A stretch of DNA of 64,000 bases from Opitutia bacterium (lineage in GTDB: Bacteria > Verrucomicrobiota > Verrucomicrobiia > Opitutales > Opitutaceae): assembly GCA_016187945.1 (NCBI GenBank), contig JACPIT010000001.1, forward strand, positions 1 to 64,000, written 5' to 3'. Under the pieces are notes generated by a model that searched no databases, had not been told where the DNA came from, and saw only the letters and a list, made by a program, of their open reading frames with translations. Both the position numbers and the translations under genes were made by a program. Every line of letters begins with the position of its first letter. Positions within the stretch are counted from its first letter, which is position 1. Of this stretch, positions 33,668 through 41,914 are shown in pieces.

Positions 33668-36465
33668 AGGCGCCGTCTCGTCTGAGGCTCCGGAGGTGGA
33701 GCAACTTGACCTCAAGGCGCTCTTACTCGAAGCGCGTTGGGGTCAACGCGCTCCACCTTCTGCTGCTCGCGTTCGTCAGCCTGTTTTTTGTCGCGCCGGC
33801 CTCCGCCGCGCTGCGGGTAGTGAATCTGAAATGCGAGCACGCCGTCGATCCGCTCGGCGTCGACGCCGCCACGCCGCGCTTGAGCTGGCAACTGTCCGAC
33901 GACGACTCGGCTGCGCGCGGCTCGCGACAGACCGAGTGGCAGGTGCTCGTCGCATCGACCCCCGAATTGCTCGCTGCCGACCGCGGCGACCTCTGGGACA
34001 GCGCCCGTGTGGCGTCATCGCAGACGGCGTGGATCGGTTACGCGGGCAAGCCGCTCGTGAGTTCTCAGCAAGTTTTCTGGAAAGCGCGCGCCTGGGACGC
34101 AGCCGGTGCCCCGACGCCGTGGAGCGCAACCGCGACTTGGACGATGGGCGTGCTGCGCGCCGAAGACTGGCACGCACGGTGGATCGAGGCCGCACCGAAC
34201 GCCGAGGGCGCGCTGATGCGGCACGAGTTCATGGTGAAACCCAGCCTCAAGCGCGCCGTGCTGCACGTGTCCGGCCTCGGGCAATACGAGGCGTTTCTCA
34301 ACGGCGCGAAAGTTGGCGTCGATCTGCTCACGCCGGGCTGGACCGATTACCGCGACACCGTGCTCTACGACACGCACGACGTCACCGCGCAGCTCGCGCC
34401 GGGCGCGAACGCCATCGGCCTCGCACTCGGACGCGGCATGTATCACGTCGAGCGCAAGGATGGGCGCTTCGCGAAGTTCACGAGCGACTTCGGCGAGCTT
34501 CGCGCCATCGCGCAGCTCCGGCTCGAATACGCGGACGGTTCGGTCGAGTTTGTCGGCACCGACGAAACCTGGCGCACGCATCCCGGTCCGATCACGTGGT
34601 CGAGCCTCTACGGGGGCGAGGACCACGACGCACGACGGCTGCCGGCGAACTGGAGTCGCGTGGGCGCCGCGGGTGACGGCTGGATGCCGGTGAAACTCCC
34701 GACGGCGCCCATCGGCGCGCTGCGCTGCGCATCGTTCGCTAACGAGCCGCTGCGTGCGATCGAAACGCGCGAGCCGGCCAGCGTGCGCACGCTCGCGGAC
34801 GGTGCGGTGCTTTTTGATTTCGGACAGAATGCGTCGTTCATGCCGCGTCTCACGGTGAGCGGCCCGGCTGGCTCGACCGTGCGGCTCGTGCCCGGTGAGG
34901 TGGTGAAGGAAGACGGCAGCATCGAGCGCGGCACGATGGGCGGGGCGCATCGCGGCAGCGCGTGGTGGCAATACACCAAGGCCACCGACGGTGAGGAGAC
35001 CTGGTTCCCGCAGTTCTACTACGTCGGCTCGCGCTACGTGCGCGCGGAGCTGAAGCCCGCGGCGCCCGGCGGCGCGACGCCGAAGATCGAGCGTTTGCAG
35101 ATGGTGATCGTGCACGCGGCGGCCGAGCCGGTCGGCGAATTCGCCACGTCGAATCCGCTGCTCAACCGCATCCGCGATCTCGTGCGGTGGGCGCAGCGCT
35201 CGAACCTGGTCTCGATCCTCACGGATTGCCCGCATCGCGAGAAGCTCGGCTGGATCGAGCAATTCCACCTCAACGGTCCGGCGATTCGCCACGAGTTCGA
35301 CGTCACGCGCACCTACGCCAAAGGCATGCGTGACATGGCGGAGGCGCAACTGCCGGACGGTCTCGTGCCAAACATCGCGCCCGAGTTTGTGGAGTTCAAA
35401 GGCGCGTTCCGCGGGGCGGCAGAGTGGGGCGCGGCGTTCCTGCTCGTGCCGTGGCAGCAGCGCGACTTCACCGGCGACGAATCGCTACTGCGCGAATTTT
35501 ATCCGGCGATGCAGCGCTACTTCGCCTACCTCGAGACGCGCGCGGACCACGACATCCTGAGCGATGGTCTCGGCGACTGGTATGATTACGCGATCAACAG
35601 TGGCAAACGCGCGAACCTGACGCCGCCTCCGATCACGGCCACGGCGTTCTTCTACGACGACGCGCGCACGCTCGCGCGCACCGCGGCGTTGCTCGGCAAG
35701 CCGGACGACGCCGCGCGCTACGCGGCGCGGGCCGAGGAAATCCGTCGCGCTTACGTTGCGAAGTTCCGCCGCGCCGACGGTCTCTACGGCACCGCGTCGC
35801 AGGCGTCGCTTTGCATTCCGCTCGTGATGGGACTCGTGGAGGAGCGCGACCGCGCGGGCGTGCTCGCGGCGTTGATTCGCGATGTGGAGGAAAAAGGCTA
35901 CGCGAGCGCTGGCGACATCGGTTTTCGCTACCTGTTGCTCGCGCTTGCGGAGGCCGGACGCGACGACGTCATCTATCGCCTCGTCAACCAGGACGAGAAG
36001 CCCGGTTACGGTTATCAGCTCAAACTCGGCGCGACAGCGCTCACGGAGTCGTGGCACGCGTCGCTCGGCGCGTCGCACAATCATTTCATGCTCGGGCAAA
36101 TCACGGAGTGGTTCTACGAGCGCCTTGCCGGCATCGCGCCTGATCCGCAGCGACCCGGTTTTCAGCACGCGATCATCCGTCCGCAGCCGGTGGGCGATTT
36201 GGCGTGGGTCGAGGCGACGCAACGCACCTTGCCGGGCGAATATCGGATGCGGTGGGAGCGAGGTGCGGAAAAGTTAGCGCTGCGCGTCACTGTTCCTGCA
36301 AACGCGAGCGCCACGGTCTACCTCCCGACGCGCGACGCTGCGGCGATCCGCGAGAGCGGCCAGACTCTAGGACAGACTGTGGGGGCAAAATTCGTTCGCA
36401 TCGAAGGGGACCGTGCGGTTATCGAAGTGGAGTCAGGCGTCTACTCCTTCGAAACCCCATGGTGA
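33664..36465 (+). CDS. Secreted alpha-L-rhamnosidase, glycoside hydrolase family 78
   Basis: 933 residues with the usual GH78 order: Ig-like N domain (LRVVNLKCEHAVDPLGVD), carbohydrate-binding jelly roll (LHVSGLGQYEAFLNGAKVG), further beta domains, an (alpha/alpha)6 catalytic barrel and a C-terminal beta sandwich. Catalytic signatures: DCPHREKLGW (521-530; candidate acid E526 or E532) and ESWHASLGASHNHFMLG (base E795). It releases L-rhamnose from rhamnogalacturonan or other rhamnosides. The signal peptide core (LLLLAFVSLFFVAPASA) follows an n-region encoded by a family A palindromic element (residues about 11-32). ATG 33664 overlaps the previous stop; the next gene overlaps its end by 7 bp. 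Confidence 0.93.
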   Translation: MKAPSRLRLRRWSNLTSRRSYSKRVGVNALHLLLLAFVSLFFVAPASAALRVVNLKCEHAVDPLGVDAATPRLSWQLSDDDSAARGSRQTEWQVLVASTPELLAADRGDLWDSARVASSQTAWIGYAGKPLVSSQQVFWKARAWDAAGAPTPWSATATWTMGVLRAEDWHARWIEAAPNAEGALMRHEFMVKPSLKRAVLHVSGLGQYEAFLNGAKVGVDLLTPGWTDYRDTVLYDTHDVTAQLAPGANAIGLALGRGMYHVERKDGRFAKFTSDFGELRAIAQLRLEYADGSVEFVGTDETWRTHPGPITWSSLYGGEDHDARRLPANWSRVGAAGDGWMPVKLPTAPIGALRCASFANEPLRAIETREPASVRTLADGAVLFDFGQNASFMPRLTVSGPAGSTVRLVPGEVVKEDGSIERGTMGGAHRGSAWWQYTKATDGEETWFPQFYYVGSRYVRAELKPAAPGGATPKIERLQMVIVHAAAEPVGEFATSNPLLNRIRDLVRWAQRSNLVSILTDCPHREKLGWIEQFHLNGPAIRHEFDVTRTYAKGMRDMAEAQLPDGLVPNIAPEFVEFKGAFRGAAEWGAAFLLVPWQQRDFTGDESLLREFYPAMQRYFAYLETRADHDILSDGLGDWYDYAINSGKRANLTPPPITATAFFYDDARTLARTAALLGKPDDAARYAARAEEIRRAYVAKFRRADGLYGTASQASLCIPLVMGLVEERDRAGVLAALIRDVEEKGYASAGDIGFRYLLLALAEAGRDDVIYRLVNQDEKPGYGYQLKLGATALTESWHASLGASHNHFMLGQITEWFYERLAGIAPDPQRPGFQHAIIRPQPVGDLAWVEATQRTLPGEYRMRWERGAEKLALRVTVPANASATVYLPTRDAAAIRESGQTLGQTVGAKFVRIEGDRAVIEVESGVYSFETPW
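33694..33759. repeat. Palindromic element family A, copy 4 (in GH78 signal-peptide region)
   Basis: A 66-bp palindrome with ends AGGTGGAGCAACTTGACC and GGGGTCAACGCGCTCCACCT. It encodes RWSNLTSRRS...VGVNALHL in the same frame as the copy in the GH43 gene. Confidence 0.88.
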
Positions 36466-37676
36466 AGTTTTCGGTCGTGTTGTTGCTCTCTGCCGTTGCG
36501 GCGTCGGCCCAAGTCGATTGGCTGCCCGCGGGATTGCCGCCGCCCGCGAAAGACGGACCGACGCTGTGCGTGCGCGACTACCTCACGCCGGAGCAGGGCG
36601 ACGCCGTGCTCCAAGCGGCGACCAAGCAATTCGACACGCGCGCGACGTGGGCGTCCTATGCCGACGTCGCGCGCCGCAAGATCCAGGAAGGCGCCGGGCT
36701 TGCGCCGTGGCCGCGACGCACGTCGCTCAACGCGATGTTGAGCGAGCCGCGCGTGCACGACGGCTACACGGTGCAGAACGTGATGTTCGAGCCCGTGCCC
36801 GGCGTTTACGCGTGCGGAAATCTCTACCGCCCGATCCGGGCGCCGAAGCGTGCGCCGGCGGTGCTGGCTACTCACGGTCACACGAGCGGGGTCGATGCGC
36901 CGACGGATTGGGCGCGACACGGACGATTTCACGAGAGCGTGCAACGTCGCGCGGCGACCTTGGCGCGGATGGGCGCGGTGGTGCTGACGATCGACCTGTT
37001 CGGCTACGGCGACTCGCTGATGCAATTCGGAGCGGCGGCGCACCGGAGGCCGTTTTCGCTGACGATGCAGCTTTGGACCAACCTGCGCGCGATCGATTTT
37101 CTCGCCTCGCTGCGCGGCGTGGACAAGGACCGCATCGCGGTCACGGGCGAATCGGGCGGGGCGACCGAGGCGCTGTTGCTTACCGCGCTCGAACCGCGCG
37201 TCGCGGTGACTGTGCCGGTGGCGATGGTGTCGTCGTATTTCTTCGGCGGGTGCCCGTGCGAAAGCGGTCGGCCGATTCATCGCAGCGAGGAACACTTTGC
37301 GAGCAACGCGCTGATCGCCGCGCTCGCCGCGCCGCGACCGATGCTCGTCGTGTCGGACGGCGGCGACTGGACGCAGTTCACGCCGAAGAGCGAGTTTCCG
37401 TTTCTCCAACAGATTTACCGGCTCTACGGCGCCGAGGATAAAGTGGCGAATGTCCACCTCGCGGCCGAAGGGCACGACTACGGACCGTCGAAGCGCGTGG
37501 CGATGTATCGCTTCATGGGCGCGCAGCTCGGCTTGAAGGAAGACTTCGACGAGTCGCACGTCGCGCTCGAGTCGCCGGACGCGATGCGGGTGTTCAAGAC
37601 GCCGGAGGAAATCCCCGCGACGGCGCTGCGCACCGCTGAAGCGGCCGAGGCGGCGCTGCGCGACCTTCAGCGCTGA
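36459..37676 (+). CDS. Secreted alpha/beta-hydrolase, probable carbohydrate (acetyl) esterase
   Basis: 405 residues with a signal peptide (MVKFSVVLLLSAVAASA). Alpha/beta-hydrolase features are visible: ATHGHTSG oxyanion region, VLTIDLFGYGDSL, the nucleophile elbow AVTGESGGATEALLL (GESGG), and candidate acid/histidine in VVSDGGDWTQF and AAEGHDYGPSK. This resembles the large acetyl-xylan-esterase/dienelactone-hydrolase type proteins often found with rhamnosidases. It may remove acetyl or methyl esters from pectic chains. The ATG overlaps the GH78 stop by 7 bp (ATGGTGA). Its 3' end overlaps the convergent S9-like gene by 10 bp. Confidence 0.8.
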   Translation: MVKFSVVLLLSAVAASAQVDWLPAGLPPPAKDGPTLCVRDYLTPEQGDAVLQAATKQFDTRATWASYADVARRKIQEGAGLAPWPRRTSLNAMLSEPRVHDGYTVQNVMFEPVPGVYACGNLYRPIRAPKRAPAVLATHGHTSGVDAPTDWARHGRFHESVQRRAATLARMGAVVLTIDLFGYGDSLMQFGAAAHRRPFSLTMQLWTNLRAIDFLASLRGVDKDRIAVTGESGGATEALLLTALEPRVAVTVPVAMVSSYFFGGCPCESGRPIHRSEEHFASNALIAALAAPRPMLVVSDGGDWTQFTPKSEFPFLQQIYRLYGAEDKVANVHLAAEGHDYGPSKRVAMYRFMGAQLGLKEDFDESHVALESPDAMRVFKTPEEIPATALRTAEAAEAALRDLQR

Positions 37677-39253
37677 GGCAACGGCACGTCGGATTCCACG
37701 ACATCAATTTCCTTCAGTTCGACACTGTAGCGGTAAAGGTGGGCGTTGAGGAACGATTCGATGGCGCGAAAGGTCGCGGCGAGAGCGGCGGGGCGCGCGG
37801 CGCGCACGTCGTCCGATTCTTTTCGCAACTCCACCATGGCGCCGCATCGACGCAACAGCTCCGCCGCCCCGAGTGCCGCACTGTGCGACGGGAGGGGCAG
37901 CGGGCGCTGGGGCGGACCGGGCCAGGAGCAGACGAAGAACGCGCAGTCGGACACCCGGCTACTGGCCACGAGGTCTTGCGGGGAGAGCAACTGAGGTGAC
38001 TCGGAGTGATCGTGGCCCGTGACGGGCTCCGGCAGGACGGCGACCACGGCGCGGTAGGAGCGAGCGGGACGCGTAGCGATGGACAGCGCGCGGGCGGCGC
38101 CGGATCGCTTACCAGCGAGAGCGACCGAGCGGCGACTGACCGGATAGTGTTCGGCGAGCAGATCGATCGTGCGTGCGAGATGGGCCGCAAGAGCATCGCG
38201 ATCGGCGCCGAACGTCTTGGTCTCATCGATCACGGCGACAGCGAAGCCGAACTCCGCGAGCGCCTGCACTTCCGGCCGGTAGCGACGATCGGCGGTGCGG
38301 CCGGGCAGGTCGGCCATCCAAATAACGAGCGGAGCGCGGCGGATGCGTGGGTCGACGGGAAAAACCAGCAGTCCGCTGGCCGGTGCGCCGCCGTCGTCGC
38401 TGGGAAAGACGAAATTCTCGGTGCGCAACGCGCGTTGGCCACTGTCCGTGGTGCTGCGCCGCAAGAAGTCCCACACCCGGTTGCTGGCCGGCTCGTGCAC
38501 GATGAATCCGCCGGGATCCGCGACGCTTTGGGCGAGATACAATGCGCGATCGCCCGAGTCGGGGCGATCGCGCCGCAGATCGAGTTCGTGCGCGGGCAGC
38601 AGGGTGCGCAGACGTTCGCGCGAATCACGTTGCGCGGCACGCGCGGTCGCCCGCTGCTGTTGGTAGATTGCCGTCACCCGCCGAAGTTCCGTCCGGTCGA
38701 TGGTGCGCGGCTTCGCGCCCGACGAGACGATCTGGATCACATCGTCGCCTTGCTGCACCACGATTTCGTGCGGATTTTCGGGGTGGACGAATAGCACCCG
38801 CAGATTTCCGGCTGCTTCTTTTGCGTCGTGGATTTTGCGACACTGCCCGGTGACGCGGTCGATCACGTGGAGGACGCCGCTGCGACCTTGCTGACCGTTC
38901 CCTCGCACGACGAGAAACTGGATGTTGGTGAGCACAGCGACTTGATCATCATCCAACCAATCCAGCCAGCGAACTTCGGCCGGCTCGTGGAAGAACCCGG
39001 GTTGGTGGAACGTCTCCGCGAGGGAATCCGTGGCGGCGAGTGCCTTCGTGAGCGCGTGGTCGGGCGTATCGACAGCGGCCGTCGGCACGGAAACCGTATC
39101 CCCGTCGCGCAGCGTGTAAGCGACGTAGCGGCCGTTGGGCGAGAGTGCGGCGCGATCGATGCGAAAGGGAGAAAAAATCTCGGCGAGCCGCTGGTCGGTA
39201 ATGGCGCCGTGCAGACTGGCGAGCAGAGCGAACATGAGCACAGCGGTGCGCAT
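37667..39253 (-). CDS. S9 prolyl-oligopeptidase-like protein lacking the catalytic triad
   Basis: 528 residues with a signal peptide (MRTAVLMFALLASLHGA). An N-terminal beta-propeller-like part (FSPFRIDRAALSPNGRYVAY, DWLDDDQVAVLTN) leads into an alpha/beta-hydrolase-like C-terminal part (LVIWMADLPGRTADRRYRPE, AEFGFAVAVID). At the nucleophile elbow the sequence is AGKRSGAA: the expected serine position (383) is arginine, although a serine follows at 384. The Asp and His of the triad are not recognisable. It is a shorter paralogue of the protein at 48083-50461, sharing SPxGR and the ESFLNAHLYRY/EEFLNLHIYSY ending. Probably a non-enzymatic or repurposed peptidase relative. Confidence 0.65.
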   Translation of the reverse strand: MRTAVLMFALLASLHGAITDQRLAEIFSPFRIDRAALSPNGRYVAYTLRDGDTVSVPTAAVDTPDHALTKALAATDSLAETFHQPGFFHEPAEVRWLDWLDDDQVAVLTNIQFLVVRGNGQQGRSGVLHVIDRVTGQCRKIHDAKEAAGNLRVLFVHPENPHEIVVQQGDDVIQIVSSGAKPRTIDRTELRRVTAIYQQQRATARAAQRDSRERLRTLLPAHELDLRRDRPDSGDRALYLAQSVADPGGFIVHEPASNRVWDFLRRSTTDSGQRALRTENFVFPSDDGGAPASGLLVFPVDPRIRRAPLVIWMADLPGRTADRRYRPEVQALAEFGFAVAVIDETKTFGADRDALAAHLARTIDLLAEHYPVSRRSVALAGKRSGAARALSIATRPARSYRAVVAVLPEPVTGHDHSESPQLLSPQDLVASSRVSDCAFFVCSWPGPPQRPLPLPSHSAALGAAELLRRCGAMVELRKESDDVRAARPAALAATFRAIESFLNAHLYRYSVELKEIDVVESDVPLPQR

Positions 39254-39329
39254 TGCGGGGACAGTAGAACTCTGAGGTGACGGAGCGAGGATCTAGTTCC
39301 CGCCGCCAGAAAGCGGGTGCGAACGGCGA

Positions 39330-41699
39330 CTACGGCTGGCGCTGCGGTTTCAACTGCGAGTCGAGCAAGATGCTCTCTCCGCTTGCGAGAGAGAGGGGTG
39401 ACGTTGCGTTCGCAAAGCGGATTTCGGCCCGGCGGCCGAGGATCGAGTGGACTCTTGCGGTGGTGAGCACGCCGTTCGACCACGCGAGGTCGATGATGAA
39501 GCCGTCGCGCGCGCGCAGGCCGCGCACGGAGCCGGTGGGCCAGATTCTCGGGAGTGCGGGGAGCAGGTCGATGAGCACCGTGCCGTCGGGCGTGCGTTGG
39601 TGACTTTGGAGGAGCATTTCGGCGATGCCGGCGGTCGCGCCGAAGTTGCCGTCGATCTGGAATGGGCCGCAGAGGTCGAAGAGGTTTGGTAGCGTGCGCT
39701 TGGCGAGGAGCAGCGAGAGTTGGCGGTAGGCCATTTCGCCGTCGCCGATGCGCGCCCAGAGCGGAATGCGCCACGCGTAACTCCAGCCGGTGCTGCCGTC
39801 GCCGCGCCATTCGAGGAGCTTTTTCGCGGCGGCGTAGATCCGCTCGTCACGCGTCGGAGCGATGTCGTCGCCGGGGTAGAGCGCCCAGAGCGGCGACATG
39901 TGGCGGTGGTTGTTGTTCGGCACGTCGACGTCGTCGAGCCACTCTTGGAGTTGGCCGTGTTGGCCGATGAGGTCGGGCGGGAGTTGTTTCAGTTTCGCGT
40001 CGAGCTCGGTGGCGAAGTCGGCGTCGCGGCCGAGGAGCCGGGCGGCGTCGCGTGTGGTGCGCCACAGGGCGCGGATGAGCTGCGTGTCCATCGTCGGGCC
40101 GATGGTCATCGTGCCTTGCTCGGGCGAGAACGAGGGCGAGGTGACGAGCCAGTTGTGTTTCGGCTCGCGCACGAGGCTGTCGACGAAGAAGAGCGAGGCT
40201 TCCTTCATCGCGGGGTAGGCGCGTTGCGCGAGGAAGTCGCGGTCGCCGGTGAAGAGGTAGCGCTCCCAGAGGTGCCAGCAGAGCCAGGCGCCGCCGGTGG
40301 GCCAGATGCCGTCGATGTTGTTGATCGGCGCGGTGCCGCGCCAGAGGTCGAAGTTGTGGTGGAGAACCCAGCCGCGCGCGCCGTAGAGTTTTTGCGCGGT
40401 GCGCGCGCCGCTGACGCGCATGTCGTCGATCGCGGCGAAGAACGGTTCGTGGCATTCACTGAGGCCGGTGGTCTCGGCGAGCCAGTAGTTCATCTCGAAA
40501 TTGATGTTCGTGGTGTGTTTCGACTCCCACGGCGGATTGAGCAGCTCGTTCCAGACGCCTTGGAGATTCGCGGACTGCGAGCCGGGGCGGCTGCTGGCGA
40601 TCAGCAGGTAGCGGCCGTAGGCGAATTCGAGCGCGGCGAGCGCAGGATCGGCGTCGATGTTGCCGGCGGCTTTGGCGCGGTGGACGCGTTCGTCGGTCGG
40701 GAGTGCGGCGGCGGGCGTGGTGCCGAGATCGAGCGTGCAGCGGCGGAAGAGTTGCCGGTGATCGACGAGGTGGCGGGCGCGGAGATCGGAATAGGAGCGA
40801 GTCGAGAGCGCGAGGAGGTAGTCGGCGCAGCGCTCGCTCGGGTCGGCGGAGATGTCTTGGAAATTTTTGAAGCTTGTCGCGGCGACGAGGCGGAGCGTCG
40901 CGGTGGTGGCGCCGGTGAGCGTGAGCGAGTCGGCGGTGGCGGTGACGGTGCCGCCGTCGTGTTCGACGGTGAGGCGCGCTTCGAAGCGGAGGCCGTCGGG
41001 TTGGACGCGGCCGGTGAGCGTGAGGGACGGCTGAGAATCGCGGCGTAAAGCCGCTCCTACAGCGGACTCTTTATGCGGGGAGTCGAGTTTCACGGAAAAC
41101 GTGAGCGCGCCGGGTTGGCTGGCGGTGAGATGGACGACGATGACGTTGTCGGGATAACTGGCGAACGCGGTGCGGGTGAAGGTGACGCCATCGACTTCGT
41201 AGCGGGTGGTGGCGAGCGCGGTGTCGAGGTCGAGTTCGCGGCGGTAGTTCGTGGCGCGATCGTGTCCGGGAAAATGCAAACGCACGTCGCCGAACGGCTG
41301 GTAGGCTTTTTGCCGCACGGGATCGCTGAGAACTTTCGCGCGCGCGAGCGTTTCGGCGGCTTTCACGTCGCCGGCCGCGAGGAGGCGGCGGACTTCCGTG
41401 AGCGCTTCACCGGAGCCGGCGCGGACGTAGTCGTGAGGTTGGCCGGTCCAGAGCGTGTCTTCGTTGAACTGAATGCGCTCGTCGGCGGTGCCGCCGAAGA
41501 CCATCGCGCCGAGTCGGCCGCTGCCAATGGGGAGGGCTTCGTCCCATTTCGCGGCGGGGTGGGAGAACCAGAGCGCGCTGTGTGCGCGCGTTGAAGTTGA
41601 AGGTTTAAGTTGAAGGGAGGATTCGGCGGCGTGGAGCGGCGACGTGAGCGCGAGGAGGACGGACGCGACGAGGAGAAGGCGCGGCAAGACTGTGCCCAT
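39330..41699 (-). CDS. Secreted alpha-L-fucosidase, glycoside hydrolase family 95
   Basis: 789 residues. A signal peptide (MGTVLPRLLLVASVLLALTS) is followed by the GH95 N-terminal super-sandwich (LWFSHPAAKWDEALPIGSGR, IQFNEDTLWTGQPHDY), an (alpha/alpha)6 barrel and a C-terminal beta domain. Family signatures: SSRPGSQSANLQGVWNE, NINFEMNYWLAETTGL (the paired catalytic asparagines), SPSFSPEQG (the catalytic acid glutamate region) and GWSYAWRIPLWARI. It removes alpha-linked L-fucose (or L-galactose) from plant glycans. The frame extends to 41810, but ATG 41699 starts the signal peptide. A short palindromic fragment lies in frame at about 41037-41066. Confidence 0.92.
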   Translation of the reverse strand: MGTVLPRLLLVASVLLALTSPLHAAESSLQLKPSTSTRAHSALWFSHPAAKWDEALPIGSGRLGAMVFGGTADERIQFNEDTLWTGQPHDYVRAGSGEALTEVRRLLAAGDVKAAETLARAKVLSDPVRQKAYQPFGDVRLHFPGHDRATNYRRELDLDTALATTRYEVDGVTFTRTAFASYPDNVIVVHLTASQPGALTFSVKLDSPHKESAVGAALRRDSQPSLTLTGRVQPDGLRFEARLTVEHDGGTVTATADSLTLTGATTATLRLVAATSFKNFQDISADPSERCADYLLALSTRSYSDLRARHLVDHRQLFRRCTLDLGTTPAAALPTDERVHRAKAAGNIDADPALAALEFAYGRYLLIASSRPGSQSANLQGVWNELLNPPWESKHTTNINFEMNYWLAETTGLSECHEPFFAAIDDMRVSGARTAQKLYGARGWVLHHNFDLWRGTAPINNIDGIWPTGGAWLCWHLWERYLFTGDRDFLAQRAYPAMKEASLFFVDSLVREPKHNWLVTSPSFSPEQGTMTIGPTMDTQLIRALWRTTRDAARLLGRDADFATELDAKLKQLPPDLIGQHGQLQEWLDDVDVPNNNHRHMSPLWALYPGDDIAPTRDERIYAAAKKLLEWRGDGSTGWSYAWRIPLWARIGDGEMAYRQLSLLLAKRTLPNLFDLCGPFQIDGNFGATAGIAEMLLQSHQRTPDGTVLIDLLPALPRIWPTGSVRGLRARDGFIIDLAWSNGVLTTARVHSILGRRAEIRFANATSPLSLASGESILLDSQLKPQRQP
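41037..41066. repeat. Short hairpin repeat fragment (family G) inside the GH95 gene
   Basis: Minus-strand GCTGTAGGAGCGGCTTTACG with the following CCGC forms the hairpin GCGGCTTTACGCCGC. It resembles the tips of REP-type elements and is read in frame as AVGAALRRDS within the N-terminal domain. Confidence 0.45.
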
Positions 41700-41910
41700 G
41701 CAGGGAGTTCGTTCGGGTAATGCGAACGCGGCGAGGTCGAACATCGCTTTGAAGATGCGGTTGGAACGCGGAGGGCGTCGAGGGTGCAGAGGAGGTTGCG
41801 ATGTTTTCACACGAAGGCAGCAAAGGAAGCGAAGCGCGGAAGAGTCGGGCGACCTTCGCGGGCTTCGCTTCCTTCGTGCGGTGTTTCGATTCGCCCGTTG
41901 GAGACCGGCG
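41700..41910. other. Intergenic gap between the pectate-lyase-like and GH95 genes, filled with repeats
   Basis: No coding evidence. It contains the family H inverted repeat (41810-41878) and a half family B element (41884-41914). No clear promoter is seen. Confidence 0.5.
41810..41878. repeat. Inverted repeat family H (CACGAAGG...CCTTCGTG)
   Basis: The left arm cacgaaggcagcaaaggaag continues to gcgaagc, and the right arm gcttcgcttccttcgtg pairs with it, about 69 bp overall. Confidence 0.65.
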
Positions 41911-41914
41911 CTAC
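41884..41914. repeat. Half palindromic element family B, supplying a stop codon
   Basis: The sequence gttggagaccggcgctac is the right end of a family B element. Read on the minus strand, its GTAGCGCC end contains the TAG (41913-41911) that stops the pectate-lyase-like gene. Confidence 0.6.
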
